This document shows positions 1-8,436 of a stretch of DNA of 64,000 nt, piece by piece. Location: positions 744,001 to 808,000 of the forward strand of contig NZ_VTSR01000032.1 of NCBI RefSeq assembly GCF_008329715.1, read 5' to 3'. The DNA is from Gimesia chilikensis (GTDB lineage: Bacteria; Planctomycetota; Planctomycetia; Planctomycetales; Planctomycetaceae). Position 1 is the stretch's first letter; each line of letters opens with the position of its first letter. The notes under the pieces were generated by a model. That model worked only from the letters and a program-made list of their open reading frames with translations. It was not told the DNA's origin and did not search any database. The translations under genes and the position numbers were made by a program.

Positions 1-76
1 ACAGTTTTAATCCGATATTGTCTACTTAAAAAGAATAATCAATGGCACTTCATCTGCTGCAAATATGAAAAAGGAA

Positions 77-406
77 TCACCCCGTCTGTTTCGTAACGGT
101 GACTTCTTTCTGGTGTAGCGAGTACTTCAGAGACTCAGGACTTTTTACCACCGTCAGCCCGGGGACTTCATAGTGCTCCATATCAGAAAAATGGGGTTCA
201 CCTGCAGTATAAACATACCCGCGACGAATCAGACCATTCTCCAGTTGTAAAGTTTCGGGAATGCCACAACAGGGAGCCAGGCAACGAATGACATCCATTT
301 CCGGCCAGTAACTCTCTACATTTTCAAGAATCTCCAGCAGAGTCCATGGCCGACCACAATGCTTACAAATCTGATCCTCTCTGTGTTTCATTGACTTTTC
401 ATCCAT
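77..406 (-). CDS. Small hypothetical protein with Cys clusters
   Basis: A 109-residue protein that I cannot assign to a family. It carries a CxxC pair (C14, C17) and a second cluster (C42, C46, C47), a spacing compatible with a small zinc-binding fold. There is no signal peptide or membrane segment, so it is probably cytosolic. It starts 6 bases after the stop of the next upstream gene on the same strand (413..955), which suggests one transcript. The ATG has no clear Shine-Dalgarno, so translational coupling is possible. The metal-binding role is inference from cysteine spacing only. Confidence 0.6.
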   Translation of the reverse strand: MDEKSMKHREDQICKHCGRPWTLLEILENVESYWPEMDVIRCLAPCCGIPETLQLENGLIRRGYVYTAGEPHFSDMEHYEVPGLTVVKSPESLKYSLHQKEVTVTKQTG

Positions 407-412
407 ATAAAC

Positions 413-955
413 TCAAAACAGCCCGACGCGCTCAAACACCCGATAGGGGCCGTAGGGAGACTGAGGGGGCTGGTCGTTCCACCAGGACCAGTGGCAGACA
501 GATTTTCCGTCCAGGTCAAACACGACTGTCACGCTGACTTCTTCACCCTTCCAGGTTCGCAGGGTATAGTCCTGAGGCGGACCATGACCGGCTGACTTTG
601 GATTCGTTTCATCCAGTAATATAGTGGAATTAACGATCACTCCCCTGGACTCTTTTGTGAGGTCGGGGGGCGTCCCGATGATCGCATCAGCGTCCTCCAC
701 ACTGGTGCCCAGCCGAATTTGTGCCATTTTGATCTCCAGCGGCGTTGGCTCATGCTGCGCACTGTGCTTGTTGTAGACCAGCATTATCATCAGCAGTAGA
801 AAAACGACGGACGGGCAGAACAGGATCAGTAACTTTTTAAAGGACGGATGCATTGGGTAGAACCTCGCGAAACATTCCAAAGGACTCTCACGGTTCATTC
901 TGACTGATCTCAGTTGAGGAGGCAAACACTTTTTCAGTCTGCCGTCTCTCAGCAT
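413..955 (-). CDS. Hypothetical single-pass membrane protein
   Basis: A 180-residue protein with one strong hydrophobic segment (about residues 41-61) after a basic stretch, followed by an exported or periplasmic C-terminal part. Around residues 80-100 there is a stretch of the form IRLGTSVEDADAIIGTPP, which recalls the 'G..V..V...lGxP' pattern of SmpA/OmlA-like small domains; that link is weak. The ATG at 955 has a GAAGAG-like ribosome site about 5 bases upstream. Internal ATGs at residues 20 and 35 are alternatives, and the residue-35 start would leave a shorter, more typical membrane anchor. It forms a pair with the gene at 77..406. Confidence 0.6.
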   Translation of the reverse strand: MLRDGRLKKCLPPQLRSVRMNRESPLECFARFYPMHPSFKKLLILFCPSVVFLLLMIMLVYNKHSAQHEPTPLEIKMAQIRLGTSVEDADAIIGTPPDLTKESRGVIVNSTILLDETNPKSAGHGPPQDYTLRTWKGEEVSVTVVFDLDGKSVCHWSWWNDQPPQSPYGPYRVFERVGLF

Positions 956-1025
956 GATCTCTTCGCCAATAGAAACATTCGTGTTTTTCCTTCCTTTCGT
1001 GGTGAATGAAAATGTTTGTGATTCA

Positions 1026-1760
1026 TTAACCGAAGACAGTTTTCATCGCGGTCGACAGATCCCGGAAGGCCTGTTCCCCGTCTCCGGCGAAACTGGAACC
1101 GTGCATGATCGCGAGTGTTTTCGGTTTCAGGTCTGCCAGGCGATTGAGGATATGGTCTGTCTGTTTCGTGTAAGGGATGTAGTCGGCCAGTGGACCCGCC
1201 TGCATCTGCTGCATCGCGGCCAGCACCTGTTCGGACAGATCACTTTCAGTGAGCGCATCCACATTCCCTCCCTGATGGAACAGGTCTGAACAGAACAGCG
1301 TTCCCTGCGTCTCTTCATAGAGCAGCCCCGCGTCCCAGCCGTGCGGCAACTGTGCGGTCGAGCAGAAGCGGTACTGATATTTGCCCGTGTTAAGTTGCTC
1401 CCCGTCGACCATCCCTTTGGGTGGCCGGATTGCGAAGTCATTGATATTCACCATTGCCGAAACCAGGCTGCAGACCGGCTCCGCCTCGGGAGCCACTTCC
1501 AGCCACTGATTCAGCGCCCCGCATTCATCCGACTCAAAATGACTGAAGGCAATATACCGCAGCTTCGCCGGATCCATCACCTGCGCGACCGCTTGCTTTA
1601 CCAGCGGAAAGCTGGACTTGTACCCGGTCGTAAACAGCAGCGGTGCGTCATCCCGCACCAGGAAATAATTAAACTGCAAATCCAGAGCCGGCGCATAACA
1701 GCCAATCCGAAACACATCCGCGGCAATTTCATTAACGGTGGGGGTATCGAAGTCGAACAT
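1026..1760 (-). CDS. Free-standing diiron metallo-beta-lactamase-fold protein (flavodiiron/ODP type)
   Basis: A 244-residue metallo-beta-lactamase-fold protein. It carries the full ligand set of flavodiiron proteins rather than a zinc hydrolase: H74-x-E76-x-D78, H140, D159 and H220. Position 79, a His in most flavodiiron enzymes, is Glu here. In that family these ligands hold a non-haem diiron centre that binds or reduces O2 or NO. No flavodoxin domain follows, so this is the oxygen-binding diiron protein (ODP) layout, and it would need an external electron donor or act as a sensor. The start is placed at ATG 1760 because AGGAAG lies 5 bases upstream; a longer frame begins at 1823. It lies 95 bases downstream of the double-FAD gene on the same strand. 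Confidence 0.8.
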   Translation of the reverse strand: MFDFDTPTVNEIAADVFRIGCYAPALDLQFNYFLVRDDAPLLFTTGYKSSFPLVKQAVAQVMDPAKLRYIAFSHFESDECGALNQWLEVAPEAEPVCSLVSAMVNINDFAIRPPKGMVDGEQLNTGKYQYRFCSTAQLPHGWDAGLLYEETQGTLFCSDLFHQGGNVDALTESDLSEQVLAAMQQMQAGPLADYIPYTKQTDHILNRLADLKPKTLAIMHGSSFAGDGEQAFRDLSTAMKTVFG

Positions 1761-1855
1761 GGCTGCTTCCTGAAGATTGAGCACTCTGAGAATGAAGATC
1801 AAAACGTTCAGATCATACTTCAACTGCCAAAACAGTCAACTTGAGTTTCAGATCT

Positions 1856-4800
1856 TCAGGAAGACCGTGGTTCAACACTGCCCCATGCTTTTAGGAGAAA
1901 TACCCCGCGCGTCTCCCCTGACGTCGGCGATTTTTGTTCTTCCGCCTGCTGTACCTCTGCAGCCAACTGGTGGGGATTCAGCGTCCCCTGCTCCAGCTGT
2001 TTCAATCCCCGCTCCCAGACCTTGCGGACCGCTTGCGTCAGCGGTTCGTTCAGACGGGCGTTATAGTCGTTGAAGAACCCTTTGGTGGCGAAGTACTGGG
2101 CGGCGGGGATTGAGGGATCTGAGTTGTTGACTTTCAGGTCGTTGAAGAAACTGACCAGTTGCCGACGGCGGACCAGCATTTTTAGTAGCAGGTCGGGATT
2201 GAGATCCGCAGGCGTGGTTCCCTGCTGCTTTGCCAGGGCGGCGGCGTAACCAGCGGCTTCGCCTGTGGAGAGAAAGACCGGTTCCAGGCGGATTGCACCC
2301 CAGGCGATGTGGGTCGCGGAGAGGCAGACCGGCACCAGCAGATTGTCGACCCCCTGCGGCAACAGTGCGCGATATGGAATCTGAGACGGGCGGGACTCTT
2401 CGGTCAGGATCAGTTTGCCGTCATATTTGAAGCCGGGGCAGCTGTCGGTTGTGCAGGAGTGCGAGTCCATGTACCAGTCGGTCACCGCGATGCTGTCCTG
2501 GTGGATCGGTGTGCGATGGTAGCCATCCGCCAGCATCCCGTCATTTTCGTTGAAGACGTGCCGGCCTACGATCCGCCGTGCTTCGCGGACGTACATTTCG
2601 TAAGGCACGTGATCATAGTCGGCGTATTCGTCCTTCGGCAGCCCCCATTTGAGGTACTCCTGACGTTTAGTTTCCGGGATTGATTCATCGTGCTGCAGGA
2701 ACCACATCAGTCCCAGGCCGAAGTCGAGGTGCTGCTGGATGATCTTCTCGCGGGTCGGCCAGTCGGCTTCGGGATAGGCATGGTTCTGACCGGGCATGAT
2801 CGGGCTGTTGACGTGTGATTTGTGGTTTGGCCCCCGGCTCGCCGGGATGTACCGACGGTGAAAGTCCAGGTAGTCTGCACGATCATAATTCGCCGGCTTT
2901 GGGATCGGCAGCCGGTTAGCGGGATCTGAAGTCACACAGAACCGGTAGTTATAAGCCTGCACTGCGCCATCCGCCGAGAATGGGCTGGTGGGATCGATGC
3001 TCCCCTGACGGGCACCATAGACGCGGATGTTGAGCCCCTCTTTGACGACGCTCTCTGGCCGATGACCGTCAATGTTGACGAAGACTTTGCCCGCGTGTGG
3101 CTCGTTATATTCATCGCGGGCTTCGCGGCCCACGCGGTAAGGGACGTCGGCCAGCGCGAACAGATCCCCTTCATAGGTGGCATCAACAAACGTGGTTCCC
3201 TTCACCTGAATCGTCTCGGGCGTGCCGTATCGGCAGAGGGTGACTGATTTAATGAGGGAGCCCTGGCGATCGACGTCCGTCGGGTAGTGGTGCAGGAGCA
3301 GTGTGATGTTCTTTTCCTGTGCTACCAGCCGGTTGTACTCCCGCTCGGCGACGTGTGGTTCGGCCCAGCCGATCGGATATTTTTCGTGAGTATAACGGAT
3401 GGTCTGATGATCGCGCGAGTCGCGGCCGAAGGTGTCGATATAGTAGTTTTCGATGTTTTCCAGAAGCTCGCTGAACAGCGGGGAACGCGGCCCGCCATAC
3501 AGGGCGTCCCACTGCATCAGGCCGCTGGTCATCATTCCGCCGATATGCCCATTGTGCTGTACCAGGAGGACCGAACACCCCTCCCGGGCCGCCCGGACCG
3601 CTGTTGCCACACCGCCCCCGGTGCCGCCGATCACGACGACATCATAGGCTTTACCGGCGACTTCATCCGCATTCGCAGACCGTGCCAGCTGCACCGGTTC
3701 AACGGAGTGACGCGTCGATTCACCGGGTGTACGGGGTAAGGTTTTTTCCGCCAGTGGGGAGAAGGCGACCTGTGCTGCCTGCGCTGCGTTGGGCTGACGG
3801 AATTTCGGTTTGGCTTCCATTGTCAGCTGAGGGTATCCCGATTTTCGTTTCCCCGCCCGTTCTGCTTCAGCGATTTTCACCGGCAGCAACTGCAGTCCAT
3901 CGACGACGACATAGCCATTGGCCCCCTGGTTGGAAACTGTGACGGAGGCAGGCTGTCCTGCTTCAAAGTGAAAGGTTCCCAGCGAGACTGGCACCTGTTT
4001 GACCAGTGCCGGCTGACGTTGATTGATAATGACGGTTTTCTTGTCGTCGGCACTTTGAATCGTCACTGGAACTTTACTGGAACGGTTCGGATGCCAGGTA
4101 TAGAGCAGCCGGACTTCATAGTCGCCTGACTGCTGGATCGCAGGACTGAAGCGGGCCGACTTCTGGCCCCGGTCCTTGTTTCCATCGTGGGAATAGTTCC
4201 TGCCGATTGGTGAAGGCTGACCGTTACTCTCCGCCCAGCTGCCTGTGAATTCAGCGTCGGAATCGTCGAGTGTGATGCCCGGTAATGTTTCGGGGTTTAC
4301 GATCACTCGTTCAATCGACTTCCCGTTTTGCACAGGTGAGGGCCAGTCGAGCAGTTGCCCGTCAGCCAGCAGCTGGGTACGGAGTCGCTGGTAATTCACT
4401 TCCTGAATAGTGCATCCCACATCAATGGCCTGGCTGGCGGCGGTTGCGGCGGACTGGCTGAGAATCATCAGCACCGGTTCCATGCGGGTTGAGCCGAATG
4501 CGACGTGGCTGGCGGAGATTGCGAAAGTGACTAGCAGGTTATCGCATTCTTCAGCTTTGGGGACGATCGCGTCAAAACCGATCGGATAGGGGCCGCGGGT
4601 GCTGTGGTGCCCCAGCAGTTTACCTTCCCGCACCATCACTCCGTTATGCACGATCCGGCGGATTTCGTGGATGTCGATGCCGTACGAGGCCAGACCGACC
4701 GATTTGGGGGCGACCACCTGGTGGCGACAAAAATGCTCGGTCATCACCAGGTCGGAGACCATCCGTCGCGATTCGCGAATATAGAGCTGGTGCGGCCAAC

Positions 4801-5977
4801 CTCCGTTGTCCTGGAATTCGTCTTTACAGAGCCCATAGCGACTGACCTGGTCACGTATTTTCTGCGGGACACGTTCATCTGTCTTCAGAAAATGGAACAG
4901 ACCGCGGGCGTAGTTTTCGTGTTCCTTGATAATCTGCTGACGCTCGGCGTGTGAGGCTTCACTGTACCCCTTGTTACCGCCGACATAGTTTAAACCGAAA
5001 TAGGCGGTGTTGAAATCAAACTTGCCGTTGGGGAGTGCATCGTGCTTGGTAAACCAGCGGAGGTCCATATCATCGCCTGCTTTCTCACAGGCAGCGATAT
5101 AGCGGGCCACGATCTCGTAACGGGCCGGGTCGTAGTTGGCAGGAGGTGCGATCGGGATCCGGTTCTCCGGTTGATCGGTGACACATAAACGGAAGCAGTA
5201 AGCCTGTACTCCGGGAGCAGCTTCACCGATTGTTCCCAGTTCTCCTTCCTCGATCAGGGGCAGCAGGCCGCTTTCCGGTTTGCCAGAGATTTTGTATGGA
5301 TCGAGGGGGATGGCACGATCCCAGAGCCCCCGCCGATCTTTGCGGCGGCCGATTTTGTCATACTTACCAAAATGGACTTGAGGAATTTCATACAACTGTA
5401 CGCCGTTCAATGTTTCGTTGTATTGTGAATTGGCTTCGCGGGTCAGAGAATAAGAGACGCCGGCTGCGGCCAGTAGATCGCCTTCGTAGGTACAGTCGAT
5501 AAACATCTCTGCCGCGATGCGGGTCCCCTGCTCTGTTGTCAGTTCCACGATTCGTGGTCCCTGCTTTTGAACTTTCTGTAGTGGTTCTCCCCGGATGACT
5601 TTTACTCCGGATTCTTTGATCATTTCTTCAAAGACCGTTTCTGCGCCGTGCGGCTCCAATCGCGTTTCCAGCGGCTTGCCATATTTTTTACCGATCCGTT
5701 CGTAGAACTCGCGGGCCATGCCAGCCACCGTGGCTGACTTTCCCATGTCAGAGAAGCTGAGTCCACCGGAACTCATGCCGCCCAGGTGCTGGCCCGGTTC
5801 GATCAGGATAACGGTCTTACCAAGACGGGCTGCTTTGACAGCTGCAACGACACCACCAGACGTGCCGCCATAAACACAGATGTCGACTTTGTGGTCTGGT
5901 TCTGCAGCAGAGAGAGGGGACATGATTACGAGGAGGCTGTAGAACAGCACAACAACTGGGCTGAGGGAACGAGGCAT
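1856..5977 (-). CDS. Secreted double FAD-dependent oxidoreductase with golvesin-like linker domain
   Basis: A 1373-residue protein made of two complete FAD-dependent oxidoreductase modules (FAD_oxidored type) in one chain. After an N-terminal signal peptide (about residues 1-25), module one begins with a dinucleotide-binding loop of the YGGTSGG type and runs to about residue 555. A beta-rich segment at about 565-700 resembles the golvesin C-terminal/xanthan lyase-associated domain. Module two starts near residue 775 with VIGGTGGG. Both modules repeat the signatures ATYEGDL or CTYEGDL, Y.FRLCVT or Y.FRFCVT, and ARRIV or SRRMV. The frame opens at TTG 5983, but ATG 5977 is the better start. It lies 69 bases after the sialidase gene on the same strand, so co-transcription is likely. 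The substrate is unknown; oxidation of sugars or other glycan products is inference. Confidence 0.8.
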   Translation of the reverse strand: MPRSLSPVVVLFYSLLVIMSPLSAAEPDHKVDICVYGGTSGGVVAAVKAARLGKTVILIEPGQHLGGMSSGGLSFSDMGKSATVAGMAREFYERIGKKYGKPLETRLEPHGAETVFEEMIKESGVKVIRGEPLQKVQKQGPRIVELTTEQGTRIAAEMFIDCTYEGDLLAAAGVSYSLTREANSQYNETLNGVQLYEIPQVHFGKYDKIGRRKDRRGLWDRAIPLDPYKISGKPESGLLPLIEEGELGTIGEAAPGVQAYCFRLCVTDQPENRIPIAPPANYDPARYEIVARYIAACEKAGDDMDLRWFTKHDALPNGKFDFNTAYFGLNYVGGNKGYSEASHAERQQIIKEHENYARGLFHFLKTDERVPQKIRDQVSRYGLCKDEFQDNGGWPHQLYIRESRRMVSDLVMTEHFCRHQVVAPKSVGLASYGIDIHEIRRIVHNGVMVREGKLLGHHSTRGPYPIGFDAIVPKAEECDNLLVTFAISASHVAFGSTRMEPVLMILSQSAATAASQAIDVGCTIQEVNYQRLRTQLLADGQLLDWPSPVQNGKSIERVIVNPETLPGITLDDSDAEFTGSWAESNGQPSPIGRNYSHDGNKDRGQKSARFSPAIQQSGDYEVRLLYTWHPNRSSKVPVTIQSADDKKTVIINQRQPALVKQVPVSLGTFHFEAGQPASVTVSNQGANGYVVVDGLQLLPVKIAEAERAGKRKSGYPQLTMEAKPKFRQPNAAQAAQVAFSPLAEKTLPRTPGESTRHSVEPVQLARSANADEVAGKAYDVVVIGGTGGGVATAVRAAREGCSVLLVQHNGHIGGMMTSGLMQWDALYGGPRSPLFSELLENIENYYIDTFGRDSRDHQTIRYTHEKYPIGWAEPHVAEREYNRLVAQEKNITLLLHHYPTDVDRQGSLIKSVTLCRYGTPETIQVKGTTFVDATYEGDLFALADVPYRVGREARDEYNEPHAGKVFVNIDGHRPESVVKEGLNIRVYGARQGSIDPTSPFSADGAVQAYNYRFCVTSDPANRLPIPKPANYDRADYLDFHRRYIPASRGPNHKSHVNSPIMPGQNHAYPEADWPTREKIIQQHLDFGLGLMWFLQHDESIPETKRQEYLKWGLPKDEYADYDHVPYEMYVREARRIVGRHVFNENDGMLADGYHRTPIHQDSIAVTDWYMDSHSCTTDSCPGFKYDGKLILTEESRPSQIPYRALLPQGVDNLLVPVCLSATHIAWGAIRLEPVFLSTGEAAGYAAALAKQQGTTPADLNPDLLLKMLVRRRQLVSFFNDLKVNNSDPSIPAAQYFATKGFFNDYNARLNEPLTQAVRKVWERGLKQLEQGTLNPHQLAAEVQQAEEQKSPTSGETRGVFLLKAWGSVEPRSS

Positions 5978-6046
5978 GATCAACTTTCAATCGAGTTCGG
6001 TGAGCGTAACCGGTGAGGAGGGACGAATGAATGACTACAGACAGGC

Positions 6047-7222
6047 TCAATCCTCCAATATCCATTTCAATGGAAATCGAGCCACTGTCAAGCCGGTTGT
6101 GTCGTAACCGTTATTTTTCAGGCCGCCATCTTCGTAGAAGCAGACAATGGTGCCATCCGGAAGGGCTGCCAGATCGCTATAGCCACTGATCCCCGGTTCA
6201 AGCACTCTTTTGCCGCTCCAGGTCTGGCAGTCATTGAAGCTGATCTGCAGTGTCAAGTTTTTGCGGTCCCGGTTGGGGCCTCTGCGTTTGCTGGAACCTT
6301 CCAGGTTGTCAGGGTTCGCAAACACGATGGCATTCTGAGGCTGAGACTTGCCCGCCGGAACGCGTAGAATACTGCCCATGCAGACCGGTTCTAGCAGTTG
6401 TGGATCAAAATGCTTTTCAGACCAGCCGGTCGCGCCGTTCTCACTGACGGCAATCAACCGACGGTGCGGCTTCGATTCGGTGCGGATATTTACGAGGACT
6501 TTGTCATTAAACAACTGGACGGCAACCGTTTCGCTTGGATTGAGGATCTTCTCGCCTGCGATCTGATCCCCCTGGTTGACGATGATCTCGCCGCGGTGCC
6601 AGGTCTTGCCGTGATCGTCGCTATAGATTGTGGAGACACAGGAAGGTCGATGTTTCTTCCCTCCGGTGGAAAGCCAGACTGGTACCAGCAGCCGCCCGTT
6701 CTGTAGTTGAATACCATGTCCGGGACCGGTGGCGATGACATTCCAGTCGTACTCTTTGCGGAACTCTTCAAAGACCGGGGTGATTTCCACGCGAGGGCTG
6801 AAGGTCTGTCCGTCGTCATTACTTTGGGTGTAATAACAGCGGGCATAGTTTTCACAATAGAGGAGATGCACCTGTCCGGTCTGGGCATCGTTGAAGGCAA
6901 CGACATTGTTGACTGTTTCTTCTTTTGCATTGTGAATGACCTGTGGCTTTGCCCAGGTCTGTCCCCCATCGGTACTGCGGCGCATCAAAATATCGATATC
7001 GGCCCAGTCGCCAGCTGTCTTGCGGGCTTCGCAGTAAGCAAGCAGTGTTCCTTTGCTGGTGGCGATGATGCCAGGAATTCTGTAGTGGTGATATTCACCA
7101 TCCCGGGCGGAAAACAGCGTTGTCTTTTGCAGGTCGCCTGCCCGAGTGGTCTGCAGCAGGCTTAAGATTATCAACAGGAACAGGGAACAGGTTTTCGCCA
7201 GGCGCAGGATAAAAGGGAGCAT
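6047..7222 (-). CDS. Secreted sialidase (exo-alpha-sialidase, BNR repeats)
   Basis: A 391-residue sialidase/neuraminidase-family protein predicted to cleave terminal sialic acid or a related sugar outside the cytoplasm. A signal peptide covers about residues 1-28. The YRIPG motif supplies the first triad arginine (R48), with R247 and R287 as candidates for the other two. E231 and a Tyr in the GYSDLA segment fit the catalytic Glu/Tyr pair, and the ADID stretch (residues 74-77) fits the acid/base Asp. Asp-box repeats are visible at STDGGQTW (83-90), SNDDGQTF (134-141), SDDHGKTW (201-208) and a degenerate SFNDCQTW near 329. It is the first gene of a leftward unit with the double-FAD oxidoreductase and is divergent from a GntR-type regulator. 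Confidence 0.88.
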   Translation of the reverse strand: MLPFILRLAKTCSLFLLIILSLLQTTRAGDLQKTTLFSARDGEYHHYRIPGIIATSKGTLLAYCEARKTAGDWADIDILMRRSTDGGQTWAKPQVIHNAKEETVNNVVAFNDAQTGQVHLLYCENYARCYYTQSNDDGQTFSPRVEITPVFEEFRKEYDWNVIATGPGHGIQLQNGRLLVPVWLSTGGKKHRPSCVSTIYSDDHGKTWHRGEIIVNQGDQIAGEKILNPSETVAVQLFNDKVLVNIRTESKPHRRLIAVSENGATGWSEKHFDPQLLEPVCMGSILRVPAGKSQPQNAIVFANPDNLEGSSKRRGPNRDRKNLTLQISFNDCQTWSGKRVLEPGISGYSDLAALPDGTIVCFYEDGGLKNNGYDTTGLTVARFPLKWILED

Positions 7223-7246
7223 GGGCTGATTTCCAGTAAAAAGGTC

Positions 7247-7274
7247 TAATAATATTTGTGTTGCGATATTATTA
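7247..7274. promoter_or_regulatory. Inverted repeat in the sialidase/regulator intergenic region
   Basis: Nine-base perfect arms, TAATAATAT and ATATTATTA, are separated by 10 bases. A further 8-base palindrome, TAATATTA, lies at 7284-7291. The whole 130-base divergent intergenic region is A+T rich compared with the flanking genes. The site begins 25 bases upstream of the sialidase start, where an operator for the divergent GntR-type regulator would be expected. Direct binding is inference. Confidence 0.45.
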
Positions 7275-7337
7275 TCTATGTCGTAATATTATAAAAAATG
7301 ATCTGGAAATCAAAGCAAAAACCGTCCTTTTTCGAGT

Positions 7338-7349
7338 GAATGTACATTC
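7338..7349. promoter_or_regulatory. 12-base palindrome over the ribosome-binding position of the GntR-type gene
   Basis: GAATGTACATTC is a perfect palindrome that ends 3 bases before the ATG at 7353 and occupies the place where a Shine-Dalgarno would be. No other ribosome site is visible for that gene. It could be an autoregulatory operator of the encoded repressor. Confidence 0.45.
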
Positions 7350-7352
7350 TCA

Positions 7353-8411
7353 ATGAAACCAGCGATTGTGGATCTGGCCGAGCGAATCCAATCCGATATT
7401 AAACAACGAAAGCTGCAGCCCGGGGATCCCTACTACACAACCAGTGAAACAGCACGTTCGTTTCAGGTCAGCGGAACGACTGCCAACCGGGCTCTGCAAC
7501 TGCTCACTCAGCGACGGGTTCTGGTGCGTAAACAACGGGCCGGTACGTTCATTGCTGATCCGGAATCGAACCAGACTGAGCAGGCCCTGCGTCGCGTGCA
7601 TCTGGTGGTACACCAGAAATACCTCGAACGGGAAGGCCTGCTGGCCGATGGTATTCTGATCGGTTTGCAGCGGGAACTTCCCGAGGCAGAACTTGAATTC
7701 AACTTCCTGCCGCACCGGGATGAAGAAGCGTATGTGGAAGAGATTGTGAACCGTGCACTCAAGTCAAGTGTGACTGAGGGCTTTGTTTTGCAGCGAGCAC
7801 AGGTGGGAGTTCAGCGGATCCTGCAGGAGAGCGGACTGCCGACAGTTGTAAATGGGGTACTGCAACCATCGATTACTGGACTGGCTCATATTGATCGGGA
7901 TCAGGGGGAGATGGGGCGGCTCTTATTTCAGCATCTGCTCCAACAGAATTGCCAGCGAGTACTGATCGTATTTCGCGATCAAGTGACAGCCGGTGATCAT
8001 CTTCTACTGGATGCTGTGCAGCAGGAGATGTACGGCGCAGGCTGGGGAATCGATCGGTTGACGGTTCGCTGCCTTCCGGCTGACGATCGGGCGATACAGG
8101 TATCTGCGCAAGACGTCCTGGAGCAGTCCTCAGTGAAGCTGGGTATTCTCTGTCGTTCTGAACCAGCGGCCCGGGCGATTGCGTCGATTATTTCCGAACT
8201 GAATTATCCACGGAAGAAACAGCCGGTAATAGTGGTTGCGGATCATTTTGCCCGCGAGCAAGCCCCCTGCCTGTTCCCGCACATCCGTCCCTGCCTCTCT
8301 CCTGAAGCTTACGGACAGGAGATCGGCAGGATGCTGGTCAGGCAGATGAATGGGGCAGAGCCACGAAATCTGTATTGCAACGTTTCGGTTGAACTCGTCA
8401 AACCGTCCTGA
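7353..8411 (+). CDS. GntR-family transcriptional regulator with LacI-type ligand-binding domain
   Basis: A 352-residue DNA-binding regulator. Residues about 5-70 form a winged helix-turn-helix of the GntR type, with IQSDIKQRKLQPGDP followed by TTSETARSFQVSGTTANRAL and a wing ending in RAGTFI. Residues about 85-345 resemble the periplasmic-binding-protein-like sensor of the LacI/AraR group, including a segment on hidden dimer contacts and ligand binding near 180-280. This AraR-like architecture usually represses sugar-use genes until a sugar binds. It is divergent from the sialidase gene across 130 bases, so the sialidase/FAD unit is the likely target. The sugar effector is not known. Confidence 0.82.
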   Translation: MKPAIVDLAERIQSDIKQRKLQPGDPYYTTSETARSFQVSGTTANRALQLLTQRRVLVRKQRAGTFIADPESNQTEQALRRVHLVVHQKYLEREGLLADGILIGLQRELPEAELEFNFLPHRDEEAYVEEIVNRALKSSVTEGFVLQRAQVGVQRILQESGLPTVVNGVLQPSITGLAHIDRDQGEMGRLLFQHLLQQNCQRVLIVFRDQVTAGDHLLLDAVQQEMYGAGWGIDRLTVRCLPADDRAIQVSAQDVLEQSSVKLGILCRSEPAARAIASIISELNYPRKKQPVIVVADHFAREQAPCLFPHIRPCLSPEAYGQEIGRMLVRQMNGAEPRNLYCNVSVELVKPS

Positions 8412-8436
8412 TGCGATTTAGGAACTCAAGTGTGAT

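Noticed and set aside
3287-3739. Plus-strand open frames opposite the double-FAD gene
   Set aside because: They are antisense frames within a well-supported 1373-residue gene and lack starts with ribosome sites.
5965-5980. Identical AAAGTTGATCATG at the starts of the double-FAD gene and the GT2 gene at 49635
   Set aside because: The match is short, and the upstream sequences differ, so it is probably chance rather than a shared control element.
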